Positions 1 through 10,247 of a stretch of DNA of 64,000 nt are shown here, piece after piece. Position 1 is the first letter of the stretch, and each line of letters opens with the position of its first letter. The position numbers and the translations under genes were made by a program. The stretch is from positions 62,001-126,000 of the forward strand of contig JAQXUQ010000027.1 in assembly GCA_029224465.1 (NCBI GenBank). Reading direction: 5' to 3'. The notes beneath the pieces are model-generated. The model searched no databases. It saw nothing but the letters and a program-made list of their open reading frames with translations, and was not told the origin of the DNA. The stretch comes from Bacillota bacterium. Lineage in GTDB: Bacteria; Bacillota; Clostridia; Lachnospirales; Lachnospiraceae.

Positions 1-2
1 AC

Positions 3-1115
3 AATGCCGGAGCAGAACGGTTTGAACGCCGCTTCCGTCTTTGCAAGATCAAAGCCGAGCGCTTCCGCCGTATCCGTATTGATTGTCGCGATGCCGTTGT
101 CAAACGTCTGTACCGGCGTCGATGCCGGATCCGCGCCGCCTGCCAGTATATCTGCCGTCATGTCCGCAGTCGCTTTTCCAAGGTCCTTGTAGTTGATGCC
201 GAAGCCAAGGAACGCGCCGTTTAACGCGAAGGAATCCGCTCCCGCGTAGTGCGGAATGCCGGCCTTGATGAACTTTTCGTAGATGGCCAGCTCGGCGTTC
301 ATAATAGTATTGTCCGTCGGAGTGAAGACGGCGTCAACCCCTTCCGCGATCAGAGCATCCGCCGCGGAGCTGACTTCTTCGGTGGTTGTACCTGTTTTTT
401 CAACGTAAGCAATCTTCTTCTCGTCCAGCAATTTCTTCGCGTCCTCGATTGCCTGCTTCGAAGCATCCTCGCTCTTGGAATACAGGAGCCCGATTTTGGA
501 AGCATCCGGATTCTGCGCAAGGATCAGGTTCATGATCGCGTTCGTGTTGAGTGCGTCGGAAGTGCCTGTAATATTGGCTCCGGGCGCGTCCATGGAAGCC
601 GCAAGGCCCGCGCCGACAGGATCCGTGACCGCCGAGAAAATGATCGGCGTATCGGTTCCCTCGAATGCCGACTGCACAATCTGCGCTGCCGGTGTCGCGA
701 TCGCGATAACCGCGTCCACCTTGTCGGATTTGAGCTCCGCCGCGATCTGGTTCAGTGTGGTCGCATCACCCTGGCCGTTGAAGAAATAGTCCTTATAATC
801 AAATGTTACGCCGAGCTCTGCCGCCCTGGCGTCAAGCTCCGCTTCCGCGCTCTCCGTGATCTGGTTTAAGGAAGCGTGGTCCATGAACTGCACGATGCCG
901 ACCTTGTAGGAACCGCCGGAAGCCCCTGTGCTTTCCGAAGAAGCTTCGGTCGCCGCGGCAGCTGCATCCTTCTGCACAGTCTCCGCTGCTCCTGCTTCGG
1001 TGGAAGCGTTGTCCTGCTTCGCCGCGTTTCCGGAAGAGCCGCAGCCTGTAAAGAGAGACACGCTCATGCCTGCCGCCAGAACTGCCGCTGTGATCTTTCT
1101 CATGTTGTTTTTCAT
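3..1115 (-). CDS. trpX: TrpX-like ABC transporter substrate-binding lipoprotein, 3' end outside the window
   Basis: Extracytoplasmic solute-binding protein of the TrpX/DUF534 (COG2984) type, which delivers an amino acid, probably tryptophan, to a membrane permease. Visible are 371 codons from an ATG preceded by AAAGGAGA; the frame is still open at the window edge, so the C-terminus and probably the partner permease and ATPase genes (trpY, trpZ) lie to the left. The N-terminus is a lipoprotein signal with lipobox-like SLFTGC, followed by a Ser/Ala/Glu-rich tether of about 45 residues, then the periplasmic-binding fold beginning at YKVGIVQFMDH. Family assignment is from recognised sequence; the tryptophan specificity is inferred from the UGG specifier of the T-box leader just upstream. 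Confidence 0.85.
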   Translation of the reverse strand, partial: MKNNMRKITAAVLAAGMSVSLFTGCGSSGNAAKQDNASTEAGAAETVQKDAAAAATEASSESTGASGGSYKVGIVQFMDHASLNQITESAEAELDARAAELGVTFDYKDYFFNGQGDATTLNQIAAELKSDKVDAVIAIATPAAQIVQSAFEGTDTPIIFSAVTDPVGAGLAASMDAPGANITGTSDALNTNAIMNLILAQNPDASKIGLLYSKSEDASKQAIEDAKKLLDEKKIAYVEKTGTTTEEVSSAADALIAEGVDAVFTPTDNTIMNAELAIYEKFIKAGIPHYAGADSFALNGAFLGFGINYKDLGKATADMTADILAGGADPASTPVQTFDNGIATINTDTAEALGFDLAKTEAAFKPFCSGI

Positions 1116-1198
1116 AATAGTCTCCTTTCGACATGCGTTTCGCCTGTCCCTGAGAGGCTTTCCGGGCGCCCTGCTCCGGTGAACCGGCCATCTGTAAT

Positions 1199-1234
1199 AA
1201 AAAAGCGTCTCAGGAACGTTTGTTCCTGAGACGC
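1199..1234 (-). terminator. Regulated terminator of the trpX T-box
   Basis: GCGTCTCAGGAAC at 1205-1217 pairs perfectly with GTTCCTGAGACGC at 1222-1234 around a 4-nt loop; on the minus strand it is followed by six U (1204-1199). It competes with the T-box antiterminator. Confidence 0.9.
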
Positions 1235-1498
1235 CAATATACTTCTTCAAAGTAAATTAACGCGGTACCACTCAGTTTGGCTAAGCTGCCCACTCTGCAC
1301 GCACTATCATGCGCTCCGGATTGATCACGGGTTCGGTTCCCGTCAGCGCCTACCGCAGCTTCCTGATTCCTGCTGCCTCGGGCTGCCCTCAAAAGTCCAT
1401 TCGGCATCCGGTTCCATACGGCGTTTCCATCGTCGGCCGCTCTCTGTCATTTCGCCTGCTGCTTACTACTCTTTCTCATCGGTTTGTTTTATGAAATT
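1199..1498 (-). ncRNA. T-box leader (tryptophan, UGG specifier) of trpX
   Basis: Read on the minus strand, the leader has the usual order: GAGAAAGAGTAGTA near 1478-1464, an AGAGAGCGGCC stem I segment, a specifier loop GAA-TGG-AC with TGG at 1399-1397, the conserved antiterminator sequence GTGGTACCGCG at 1271-1261, and a terminator stem of 13 bp (1205-1217 with 1222-1234) followed by six U. Uncharged tRNA(Trp) should stabilise the antiterminator and permit trpX transcription. The UGG reading is by alignment to the specifier position by eye and matches the downstream gene's family. Confidence 0.9.
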
Positions 1499-1504
1499 AG
1501 TTGC

Positions 1505-1533
1505 ATTTTAATACGTTGACGTGCTGAATGCAA
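1505..1533 (-). promoter_or_regulatory. Sigma-A-type promoter of the trpX leader
   Basis: On the minus strand TTGCAT (1533-1528) and TAAAAT (1510-1505) are separated by exactly 17 bp. Transcription would begin near 1498, just before the T-box stem I. Confidence 0.7.
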
Positions 1534-1547
1534 GCGTCTTTTTAAAA

Positions 1548-1814
1548 TTATTTCAGGCCCTGATTGCCTGTGATAAATGCCTCGATCTCACCGATCGCCT
1601 CATTCTCGTCGTTTCCGTCCGCGGAAACCGTCATTTCATCGCCGTTATCCAGTTCCAGAGACATCATTCCCATAATGCTCTTCGCGTTTACACGCTTGGT
1701 CCCCAGCTCGATATACACGCGGCTGTTGTACTTGCTGGCAACCTGCACCAGTTCGGCAACCGGCCGGGCTTCAAGCCCTCCTTTGATCGCGATAATCATA
1801 GACTTTTTAATCAT
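1548..1814 (-). CDS. Crh-like HPr-family protein with Glu in place of the active-site His
   Basis: An 88-residue HPr fold protein. In true HPr, His15 carries phosphate from enzyme I; here the motif reads GLEARP, with Glu exactly at residue 15. The regulatory Ser46 is kept (NAKSIMG), as is the usual length. This is the pattern of Crh-type proteins, which cannot pass phosphate to sugars but can be phosphorylated on Ser46 by HPr kinase and serve as CcpA co-repressor. A hprK gene sits four genes upstream in the same cluster, supporting that role by inference. The start ATG has a GGGAGGA ribosome site 6 nt upstream. It follows whiA by 32 bp, as crh follows the whiA homologue in Bacillus subtilis. 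It is unlikely to be the cell's PTS HPr. Confidence 0.85.
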   Translation of the reverse strand: MIKKSMIIAIKGGLEARPVAELVQVASKYNSRVYIELGTKRVNAKSIMGMMSLELDNGDEMTVSADGNDENEAIGEIEAFITGNQGLK

Positions 1815-1846
1815 AATATGTCCTCCCGGAGCCAGGCTCCTTCTGA

Positions 1847-2809
1847 CTACTCCTCTGCCGGCGTCTCTTTCCTGATTTTCCCGGCAATTTCCGACAATTT
1901 CCGCAGCCTGTGATTGACGCCGGATTTTCCGACCGGCGGCTCCAGCAGCGCTCCCAGCTCCGTCAGCGAAATTTCCGGATGGGCTGCTCTTATGCGCGCG
2001 ATTTCCTGCAGCGGTTCCGGCAGTCCGGAAAGCGCGCCCTTATCTATGAGAAACCGGATATCCTCCAGCTGCCGCTGCGCGGCGGAAACGGATTTCCGGA
2101 TATTGGCTGTCTCGCAGTTCACCTTACGGTTGACATCGCCGCGCACCTGCTTGAGGATTCTGGAATTCTCCAGCTTCATCGCGCAGACACTTGCGCCCAT
2201 CAGGTTCAGTGTATCCGCGATGCTGCCGGCTTCTGTCATATAAACAACAAAGCGGCTTCTCCGCCGCGCGCTCTTTGCCTGTATGCCGAAGGTTTGCAGC
2301 AGCTCCAGCACAAGCTCCGCCTGCGCTTCCCGCCCGCACGCAAATTCCAGATGATATTCCTTCTCCGGATCGCTTACCTGCCCGACACACAGAAACAGAT
2401 TTTCAATATAGGAACGGACGCATTTACGGGAACGCAAAACAGCGTCCGCCGCACGTCCCGTCTCCGAAAGCGGATTCCCCTGCGCATCGCAAAGCCCGGC
2501 AGCAAACGCATATTCCCTGATTTTGTCGTCCCGCAGCACCTGTTCCATCGAAAAGCGGAAAGCGGATGCCTTCGGTTGTCCGTCTGTGACAAATTCGAGA
2601 TTAATATTATCTATTTTTTGAATTAATGTAAAGACCCGAATCGCGGGCAGCGGATTGTCCGTCTGCAGAAGGAAGTGTGTCCTGCCGTCCGGGTCTGTGT
2701 CATAGCTTCCGATGCAGCCCAGAATTGCCGCGGCCCCCGACAGCGCTTCGGCGCGGGATGCGGGGAGGTGTGCGTTCAGTTCTGTTTTGGCTTCTGTTGA
2801 GAAAGACAT
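1847..2809 (-). CDS. whiA: WhiA family DNA-binding regulator
   Basis: A 320-residue WhiA protein. The family has an N-terminal domain derived from LAGLIDADG homing endonucleases (here about residues 15-220, with the typical FLCVGQVSDPEKEYHLEF-like region) and a C-terminal helix-turn-helix (about 230-315, ending in GKSGVNHRLRKLSEIA). In actinobacteria it controls sporulation septation; in Firmicutes it affects division and chromosome segregation. Its ATG lies 4 bp after the rapZ stop, with only a weak ribosome site, suggesting translational coupling. The yvcK/gluconeogenesis-factor gene that commonly sits between rapZ and whiA is absent here. Confidence 0.95.
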   Translation of the reverse strand: MSFSTEAKTELNAHLPASRAEALSGAAAILGCIGSYDTDPDGRTHFLLQTDNPLPAIRVFTLIQKIDNINLEFVTDGQPKASAFRFSMEQVLRDDKIREYAFAAGLCDAQGNPLSETGRAADAVLRSRKCVRSYIENLFLCVGQVSDPEKEYHLEFACGREAQAELVLELLQTFGIQAKSARRRSRFVVYMTEAGSIADTLNLMGASVCAMKLENSRILKQVRGDVNRKVNCETANIRKSVSAAQRQLEDIRFLIDKGALSGLPEPLQEIARIRAAHPEISLTELGALLEPPVGKSGVNHRLRKLSEIAGKIRKETPAEE

Positions 2810-2813
2810 GGCT

Positions 2814-3674
2814 TTAACCGTTCGAAATGTCGCGGTGGTACAGCTTGATTCCGTAATCTCCCTTGTCCTTCAGCCGTTCATACAGCTCGTTTGCAAGCGT
2901 TACGCTTCTGTGCCTGCCGCCCGTGCAGCCGATCGCGATGACCAGCTGGTTCTTGCCTTCCTTCACATAATTGGGAATCAGGAACGTGATCATGTCGACC
3001 AGCTTGTCCATGAATTCCTTCGTCTGCGGGAAAGACTTCACATAGTCCTGCACCGGCTTGTCGTTGCCGGTCTGATGCTTGAGCTCGTCGATATAGTACG
3101 GATTCGGCAGAAACCGCACATCGAAAACAAGATCCGCGTCCGACGGTATCCCGTACTTGAAGCCGAACGATGTCACGGAAATCATCAGAGAATTATAGTG
3201 CTTGTTCTCCTGGAAAATCCGTACCAGCTCCTGCTTGAGTTCCCTCGTTAAAAGCCTCGAAGTATCAATGACATAATCCGACTTGGACTTGATGTCCTTT
3301 AAGATCTCCCGCTCCTTACGGATTCCGTCCTCTACGCGGCCTTCCGGCGCAAGCGGGTGGGCTCTGCGCGATTCCTTGTACCGCTTGATCAGGACTTCGT
3401 CGCTCGCGTCCATAAACAGGATTTCATACTTGTATCCCTGCTGGCGCAGTTTTGTCAGCACCTCGTCCACATACTGGAAAGGCTTGTCCGAACGCACATC
3501 AAGTCCCAGAACAACCTTTGTGATTTCGCTTCCGGGCATGAAGACCAGCTCCATGAACTTGTCAATCAGCCGCACCGGAAGATTGTCCACGCAGTAATAC
3601 CCTTCGTCTTCGAGCATCTTGATCGCGGTGGCCTTTCCGCCGCCGCTCATTCCCGTAACAACGACAAATCTCAT
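2814..3674 (-). CDS. rapZ: RapZ / YvcJ-family nucleotide-binding protein
   Basis: A 286-residue protein of the RapZ/YvcJ family: N-terminal P-loop NTPase domain (about 1-150) and C-terminal domain with the conserved GCTGGRHRSV segment near residue 240, which in E. coli RapZ binds small RNAs and GlcN6P. In Firmicutes the protein binds and hydrolyses nucleotides and is linked to competence. The Walker A reads GMSGGGKA: residue 15 after the lysine is Ala where Ser or Thr is normal, while the next residue is Thr. The ATG overlaps the murB stop (TGATG), and whiA follows after 4 bp, so the set is one operon. Confidence 0.93.
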   Translation of the reverse strand: MRFVVVTGMSGGGKATAIKMLEDEGYYCVDNLPVRLIDKFMELVFMPGSEITKVVLGLDVRSDKPFQYVDEVLTKLRQQGYKYEILFMDASDEVLIKRYKESRRAHPLAPEGRVEDGIRKEREILKDIKSKSDYVIDTSRLLTRELKQELVRIFQENKHYNSLMISVTSFGFKYGIPSDADLVFDVRFLPNPYYIDELKHQTGNDKPVQDYVKSFPQTKEFMDKLVDMITFLIPNYVKEGKNQLVIAIGCTGGRHRSVTLANELYERLKDKGDYGIKLYHRDISNG

Positions 3675-4657
3675 CAGAAATCTCCCAGAAAGATTACTTC
3701 CCGCTCGAGGCGGACGCCGGCCGCCTCCATGACTTTCTGCTGCACAGCCTCTATGACCGCGCGCACATCCGCCGCGCTCGCGCCGTCTCTATTGATCACA
3801 AAACCGGCGTGCTTACAGGAAACCTGCGCGCCGCCGATCGTAAATCCGCGAAGTCCCGCGTCTGAAATCAGCTTCCCCGCGAAATACCCTTCCGGCCGCT
3901 TGAACGTGCTGCCGGCGCTTGGATATTCGAGCGGCTGCTTGCTTTTCCTGCGGTTTGCGAAATCCGCCATCTGCGCTGCGATTTCCGCAGGGTCTTCCTT
4001 CTGCAGCGCAAAAACAGCGCTGACCGCGACCCCGCCGTTCCTTTTGAGAACGCTGGTCCGGTACCCGAATTCCATCTCATCCTTTGAGAATGTCCGGAAC
4101 GTTCCGTCCGGCAGCAGCATCCGGACCCGCTCCACAACCTGCTTCATCTCGCCGCCGTAGGCGCCCGCGTTCATGACAAGGCCGCCGCCGACAGAGCCGG
4201 GAATACCGGCAGCGAACGCAAGGCCGCCGAGCCCGTTTCTGTAAGCTTCGCCCGCGGCTGCGGATAGAGACGCGCCGGCGCCCGCGATGATCCTGCAGCC
4301 CTCTGTCCGCACCTCAGAAAGCGAAGCGCTGCCGTCCTCCTCCGCGGCTTCCGAAAGCGCTGTCGTGTCCGTCACAGGAAGACTTCCCTGCCGCGTCATC
4401 GTGATGATACAGCCTCTGTAGCCCTTGTCGCCGATTAACAGATTCGTTCCTCTGCCGAGGATGTAAAAAGGTTCTCCCGCGGCCCGTAAAAGCGCGATCG
4501 TTTTCCGGAGCGCGTCCAGTTCGGACACATAAACCAGAAGGTCCGCCGGTCCGCCGCATTGAAACGAGCAGTGCAGCCGCATCGGTTCCCGGCACAGCAC
4601 CCTGTCTTCTCCGAGAATCTCTTTCAGCTGCCGCGCGAGTATCTGTAAATCATTCAT
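3674..4657 (-). CDS. murB: UDP-N-acetylenolpyruvoylglucosamine reductase
   Basis: MurB reduces the enolpyruvyl group of UDP-GlcNAc-enolpyruvate with NADPH and FAD, giving UDP-MurNAc for peptidoglycan. A 327-residue protein: the FAD-binding part includes GRGTNLLIGDKGY (about residue 70), and the catalytic region contains YPSAGSTFKRP with the proton-donating Ser. The ending EREVIFLGDF is typical. I placed the start at the ATG giving MNDLQILA, which overlaps the end of hprK by 8 bp; an upstream ATG in frame lies further inside hprK and lacks support. An acidic insert (about residues 110-130, TALSEAAEEDGSASLSE) is not typical of the family. Confidence 0.95.
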   Translation of the reverse strand: MNDLQILARQLKEILGEDRVLCREPMRLHCSFQCGGPADLLVYVSELDALRKTIALLRAAGEPFYILGRGTNLLIGDKGYRGCIITMTRQGSLPVTDTTALSEAAEEDGSASLSEVRTEGCRIIAGAGASLSAAAGEAYRNGLGGLAFAAGIPGSVGGGLVMNAGAYGGEMKQVVERVRMLLPDGTFRTFSKDEMEFGYRTSVLKRNGGVAVSAVFALQKEDPAEIAAQMADFANRRKSKQPLEYPSAGSTFKRPEGYFAGKLISDAGLRGFTIGGAQVSCKHAGFVINRDGASAADVRAVIEAVQQKVMEAAGVRLEREVIFLGDF

Positions 4658-5594
4658 CGTCATCATCTTCCCGTTTGGTCTGCAGTGCGTGCTGGACACG
4701 GTTGTACAGTTCCTGCGCCGCGTTGTATCCCATCATTTTCTGCCTGTGATTAACCGCGGCCGCTTCCACAATAATCGCGAGATTCCTGCCGGGCCGCACC
4801 GGAAGCCGGTGACAGACGACCCGGTTTCCGAGATATTCCGTATATTCCTCCTCGAGTCCGAGGCGGTCATATTCCTTGTCCTTGTCCCACTCTTCGAGCT
4901 GAATCACAAGATCGATGTTCGAGCTGTCACGGACACTGGATACACCGAACAGCGTCTTGACGTCAATAATGCCGATGCCGCGCAGCTCGATGAAGTGCCT
5001 TGTGATGTCTGGCGCAGAACCGACGAGCGTCTCTTCGGAGATCTTGCGGATTTCAACAACGTCATCTGATACGAGCCGGTGGCCGCGCTTGATCAGTTCC
5101 AGAGCTGCTTCGGATTTGCCGATACCGCTTTCGCCTGTAATCAGAACACCTTCGCCGTATACATCGACGAGCACGCCGTGGATCGAAATGCTCGGCGCGA
5201 GCCGCACATTCAGCCAGCGGATCAGTTCCGCCATGAATACCGAAGTCGACTGCTTGGTCTGCAGGATCGGCACATTATTCAGTTTCGCATACTTGACAAA
5301 GGTTTCATCCGGCGTCAGCTCTCTGCAGAAGATCACGCAGGGCTCGCCCATCGAAAGCATCTTGCTGTAAATGCGCTCTTTTTTTTCGAGAGGCATGTTC
5401 TGCATGTAGGAGTGCTCCACGAAGCCGATGATCTGGATTCGTATCGCGTCGAAATGCTCAAAATATCCCGCCAGCTGCACCGCCGGCCGGTTGACGTCCG
5501 GCTGTCTGATCTTGATTCCGGAGATATCAATTTCCGGTGTCAGATTCCGGAGCTTTTCCTTCTCGATGACTTCCGCCAGTTTCACGCTTGCCAT
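4650..5594 (-). CDS. hprK: HPr kinase/phosphorylase
   Basis: HprK phosphorylates HPr and Crh at Ser46 with ATP or pyrophosphate, and reverses this under low energy; it is the sensor of carbon catabolite repression. The 314-residue protein has the N-terminal HprK domain (1-130) and the kinase domain with Walker A GESGIGKSE near residue 155 and the signature ELRGIGIIDV. The start is the ATG giving MASVKLAEV, 314 codons being the family length; GGGGGAGG lies 5 nt upstream, whereas the longer frame adds about 67 atypical basic residues. The target-like Crh protein is encoded four genes downstream. Confidence 0.96.
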   Translation of the reverse strand: MASVKLAEVIEKEKLRNLTPEIDISGIKIRQPDVNRPAVQLAGYFEHFDAIRIQIIGFVEHSYMQNMPLEKKERIYSKMLSMGEPCVIFCRELTPDETFVKYAKLNNVPILQTKQSTSVFMAELIRWLNVRLAPSISIHGVLVDVYGEGVLITGESGIGKSEAALELIKRGHRLVSDDVVEIRKISEETLVGSAPDITRHFIELRGIGIIDVKTLFGVSSVRDSSNIDLVIQLEEWDKDKEYDRLGLEEEYTEYLGNRVVCHRLPVRPGRNLAIIVEAAAVNHRQKMMGYNAAQELYNRVQHALQTKREDDDDE

Positions 5595-5700
5595 GACTGC
5601 CTCCCCCGCGTTCTGTTCCTGCCGCTCCGCGGACCGCTTCCACGTGCCCGCCGTCATATCCGCGGGCCGGATCGACGGACCCGCCGTTATTTTTATACTA

Positions 5701-7617
5701 TCATACTCTTGTCTGCGCTGCCGCATGAAAATAGTCATACACCGCCTGCGCCGCGCTCCTTGGAATTTCCGGTATCTTTTCAAGCGTTTCCACATCCGCT
5801 TCCATGATTTCCTCTATCGATCGGAAGGAGCGCATAAGCGCTTTCTTTCTGGCTTCTCCGATCCCCGGAATATCGTCCAGCCGTGAATGCACCTGCGCTT
5901 TGCTCCGCAGAGACCTGTGATACTCAATCGCGAACCGGTGCGTTTCGTCCTGGATTCTCGTAATCAGCTTGAAGCCTTCGGAGTGCACATCAATTGGAAT
6001 CTCCACGTTGTTGTAATACAGTCCGCGCGTTCTGTGATTGTCGTCCTTGACCATACCGGCAACCGGAATATGAAGCCCCAGATCCCGCAGAACAGACAGG
6101 CAGACATTCACCTGTCCCCTGCCGCCGTCCATCAGGATCAGATCCGGAAAACGGCTGAAGCTTCCGAACTCGCTGCCCATATCCTGCCCGGCAAGGTCTT
6201 TGCGCTCCTGCAGTCCGTGCGAAAAGCGCCTTGAGAGAACCTCGTGCATACAGGCGTAGTCATCCGGGCCCGCCACTGTTTTGATGCGGAATTTTCGGTA
6301 ATCGCTGCGTTTAGGCTTCCCCTTCTCATAGACGACCATCGAGCCCACATTCGCGAAGCCGCTGATATTTGAAATATCATAGCTTTCCATGCGCTCGACC
6401 CCGGAAAGTCCGAGCCACTCTTCGACCTCCCTGACAGCGCCGATCGTACGGCCTTCTTCCCTGCGGATCCTTTCGGTATCCTTTGCGAGGACAATCGCCG
6501 CGTTCTCATTTGCGAGTTCTACAAGGCGCTCTTTCTGCCCCTTCCTTGGCACGCTGATCTGCACCTTCTGTTCCTTGCGCATCGAAAGCCATTCTTCCAT
6601 GACTTCGAGGTCTTCGATCTCCTCGGGCAGCATGATGACCTTCGGAATGTAAGGCGTACCCGCGTAGAACTGTTTCATGAATTCGGAGAGAATGAGCGCT
6701 TTTGTTTTGCCGCCGACATGGTTCATGTAAAAATGCTCTCGTCCGATCATGCGTCCGTCCCGGATAAAGAACGTCTGCACGACTGCGTCCGCGTCCGAAT
6801 TCTCAACGTCCACCGCGATTCCGAGGATATCTTTGTCTTCGCCCGCGCCTTCCGTCATCTTCTGCTTCTGCGCAATCTGCCGGACCGAGCTTAACAGATC
6901 CCGGTACTTCGCGGCCTCCTCGAAATTCAGCTCCTCCGAAGCCTTTTCCATGTGCGATTTCAGGTCGCCGAGGACAAGGTCGTAATTGCCGGATAAAAAA
7001 GCAAGCGCAAGGTCCACGCCTTTGCGGTATTCTTCTTCGGAAATGCCGTCCTCTCCTTTCACGCAGGGGCCGGAGCAGCGTTTCATGTAATAGTTGAGGC
7101 ACGGCCGTTCCTTGCCCGCGTCTCTTGGAAGTGTCCTCGAGCAGTCGCGAAGACCGTACATTCTGTTTAAAAGCTCGATCGTATCGCGCACCGCGTTTCC
7201 CGAGAAGAACGGCCCGAAATATCTCGCCTTGTCCTTTTTCTGGGTCCGTGAAAACAAAATCCTCGGATACGGCTCCTGCACCGTGACTTTGATATAGGGG
7301 TAAGTTTTGTCATCCACGAGCATCGTATTGTACTTGGGACGGTGCTCCTTGATCAGGTTGTTCTCAAGGACGAGTGCCTCCAGCTCCGTGTCGGTTACAA
7401 TGTACTCGAAGTACGCGATCTGCTTCACCATGTTGTCGATCGCGGGGCCGCGACCGATATTCGCGCGGAAGTACGAGCGCACGCGGTTATGCAGGACTTT
7501 CGCCTTGCCGATATAGATAATGACGTCGCTGCGGTCGTGCATGATATAGACGCCCGGCTTCTTCGGCAGCTTTTCAAGCTCTTCATCAAATTTGAAATTT
7601 CTGGACAGATCCGGCAT
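5701..7617 (-). CDS. uvrC: Excinuclease ABC subunit C
   Basis: UvrC makes the two incisions of nucleotide excision repair in the UvrB-DNA complex. The 638-residue protein shows the N-terminal GIY-YIG nuclease (PGVYIMHD ... IYIGKA, residues 20-40), a UVR motif around 205-240, the RNase H-like nuclease domain with the Asp of SYDISNISG (about 410), and C-terminal helix-hairpin-helix motifs ([13 protein letters not shown]). AAAGGTG lies 7 nt before the ATG. It stops 106 bp before hprK, so a common transcript is possible. Confidence 0.96.
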   Translation of the reverse strand: MPDLSRNFKFDEELEKLPKKPGVYIMHDRSDVIIYIGKAKVLHNRVRSYFRANIGRGPAIDNMVKQIAYFEYIVTDTELEALVLENNLIKEHRPKYNTMLVDDKTYPYIKVTVQEPYPRILFSRTQKKDKARYFGPFFSGNAVRDTIELLNRMYGLRDCSRTLPRDAGKERPCLNYYMKRCSGPCVKGEDGISEEEYRKGVDLALAFLSGNYDLVLGDLKSHMEKASEELNFEEAAKYRDLLSSVRQIAQKQKMTEGAGEDKDILGIAVDVENSDADAVVQTFFIRDGRMIGREHFYMNHVGGKTKALILSEFMKQFYAGTPYIPKVIMLPEEIEDLEVMEEWLSMRKEQKVQISVPRKGQKERLVELANENAAIVLAKDTERIRREEGRTIGAVREVEEWLGLSGVERMESYDISNISGFANVGSMVVYEKGKPKRSDYRKFRIKTVAGPDDYACMHEVLSRRFSHGLQERKDLAGQDMGSEFGSFSRFPDLILMDGGRGQVNVCLSVLRDLGLHIPVAGMVKDDNHRTRGLYYNNVEIPIDVHSEGFKLITRIQDETHRFAIEYHRSLRSKAQVHSRLDDIPGIGEARKKALMRSFRSIEEIMEADVETLEKIPEIPRSAAQAVYDYFHAAAQTRV

Positions 7618-7725
7618 TTCATTTCACCTTTCTGCTGCGGCGCCGCGGCAGCCCCGGCCCCGCCGTACTTTGCGGCTTCCGGTCCGCGGCATTTTCGCCC
7701 GCACGCGCGGACGCCGCCCTGTTAT

Positions 7726-7784
7726 AAAAAACTGCCGCACCGCAGGTCTGCTCCCTGCCGGAGCATTCCCGCGCCATGCGGCAG
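7726..7784 (-). terminator. Rho-independent terminator after ftsH
   Basis: On the minus strand CTGCCGCA (7784-7777) pairs with TGCGGCAG (7739-7732), with an inner 5-bp GCTCC/GGAGC hairpin in the long loop, and six U follow at 7731-7726. It separates ftsH from uvrC. Confidence 0.75.
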
Positions 7785-7811
7785 CTGCTGTGCGCTAAAC
7801 ACTTTCGGATT

Positions 7812-10034
<2,223 letters not shown>

Positions 10035-10089
10035 ATTCCGCTCCTTTGAACGATTGTCTTCTGAAATTCGATTGTGAAAAATCTATTTT

Positions 10090-10118
10090 ATTATAGTAAT
10101 ACTTCTCGTAAGGGGCAA
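10090..10118 (-). promoter_or_regulatory. Sigma-A-type promoter of ftsH
   Basis: On the minus strand TTGCCC (10118-10113), 17 bp, TATAAT (10095-10090); about 55 bp upstream of the TTG start. Confidence 0.65.
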
Positions 10119-10183
10119 TCAAGTTAATCTTAAAATTCGATAAAATCAAGGAAAAAGCCGCCTGTTACCCGCCTTCCGGAAAA

Positions 10184-10197
10184 TATAGTATACTATA
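10184..10197 (+). promoter_or_regulatory. Probable -10 region of the alaX promoter inside a perfect palindrome
   Basis: TATAGTATACTATA is a perfect 14-bp palindrome containing TATACT at 10189-10194, about 50 bp before the alaX ATG. A weak -35-like TTACCC lies 18 bp upstream. The palindrome may be an operator or just a fortuitous -10. Confidence 0.4.
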
Positions 10198-10247
10198 AAG
10201 CATCGCGCTGCCTGTCTTTTTCCGGCAGCAGCTTTACCGGAGGTTTC

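Noticed and set aside
5595-5795. Upstream extension of HprK by 67 residues
   Set aside because: Strong ribosome site directly before the internal ATG and the usual family length of about 310 residues.
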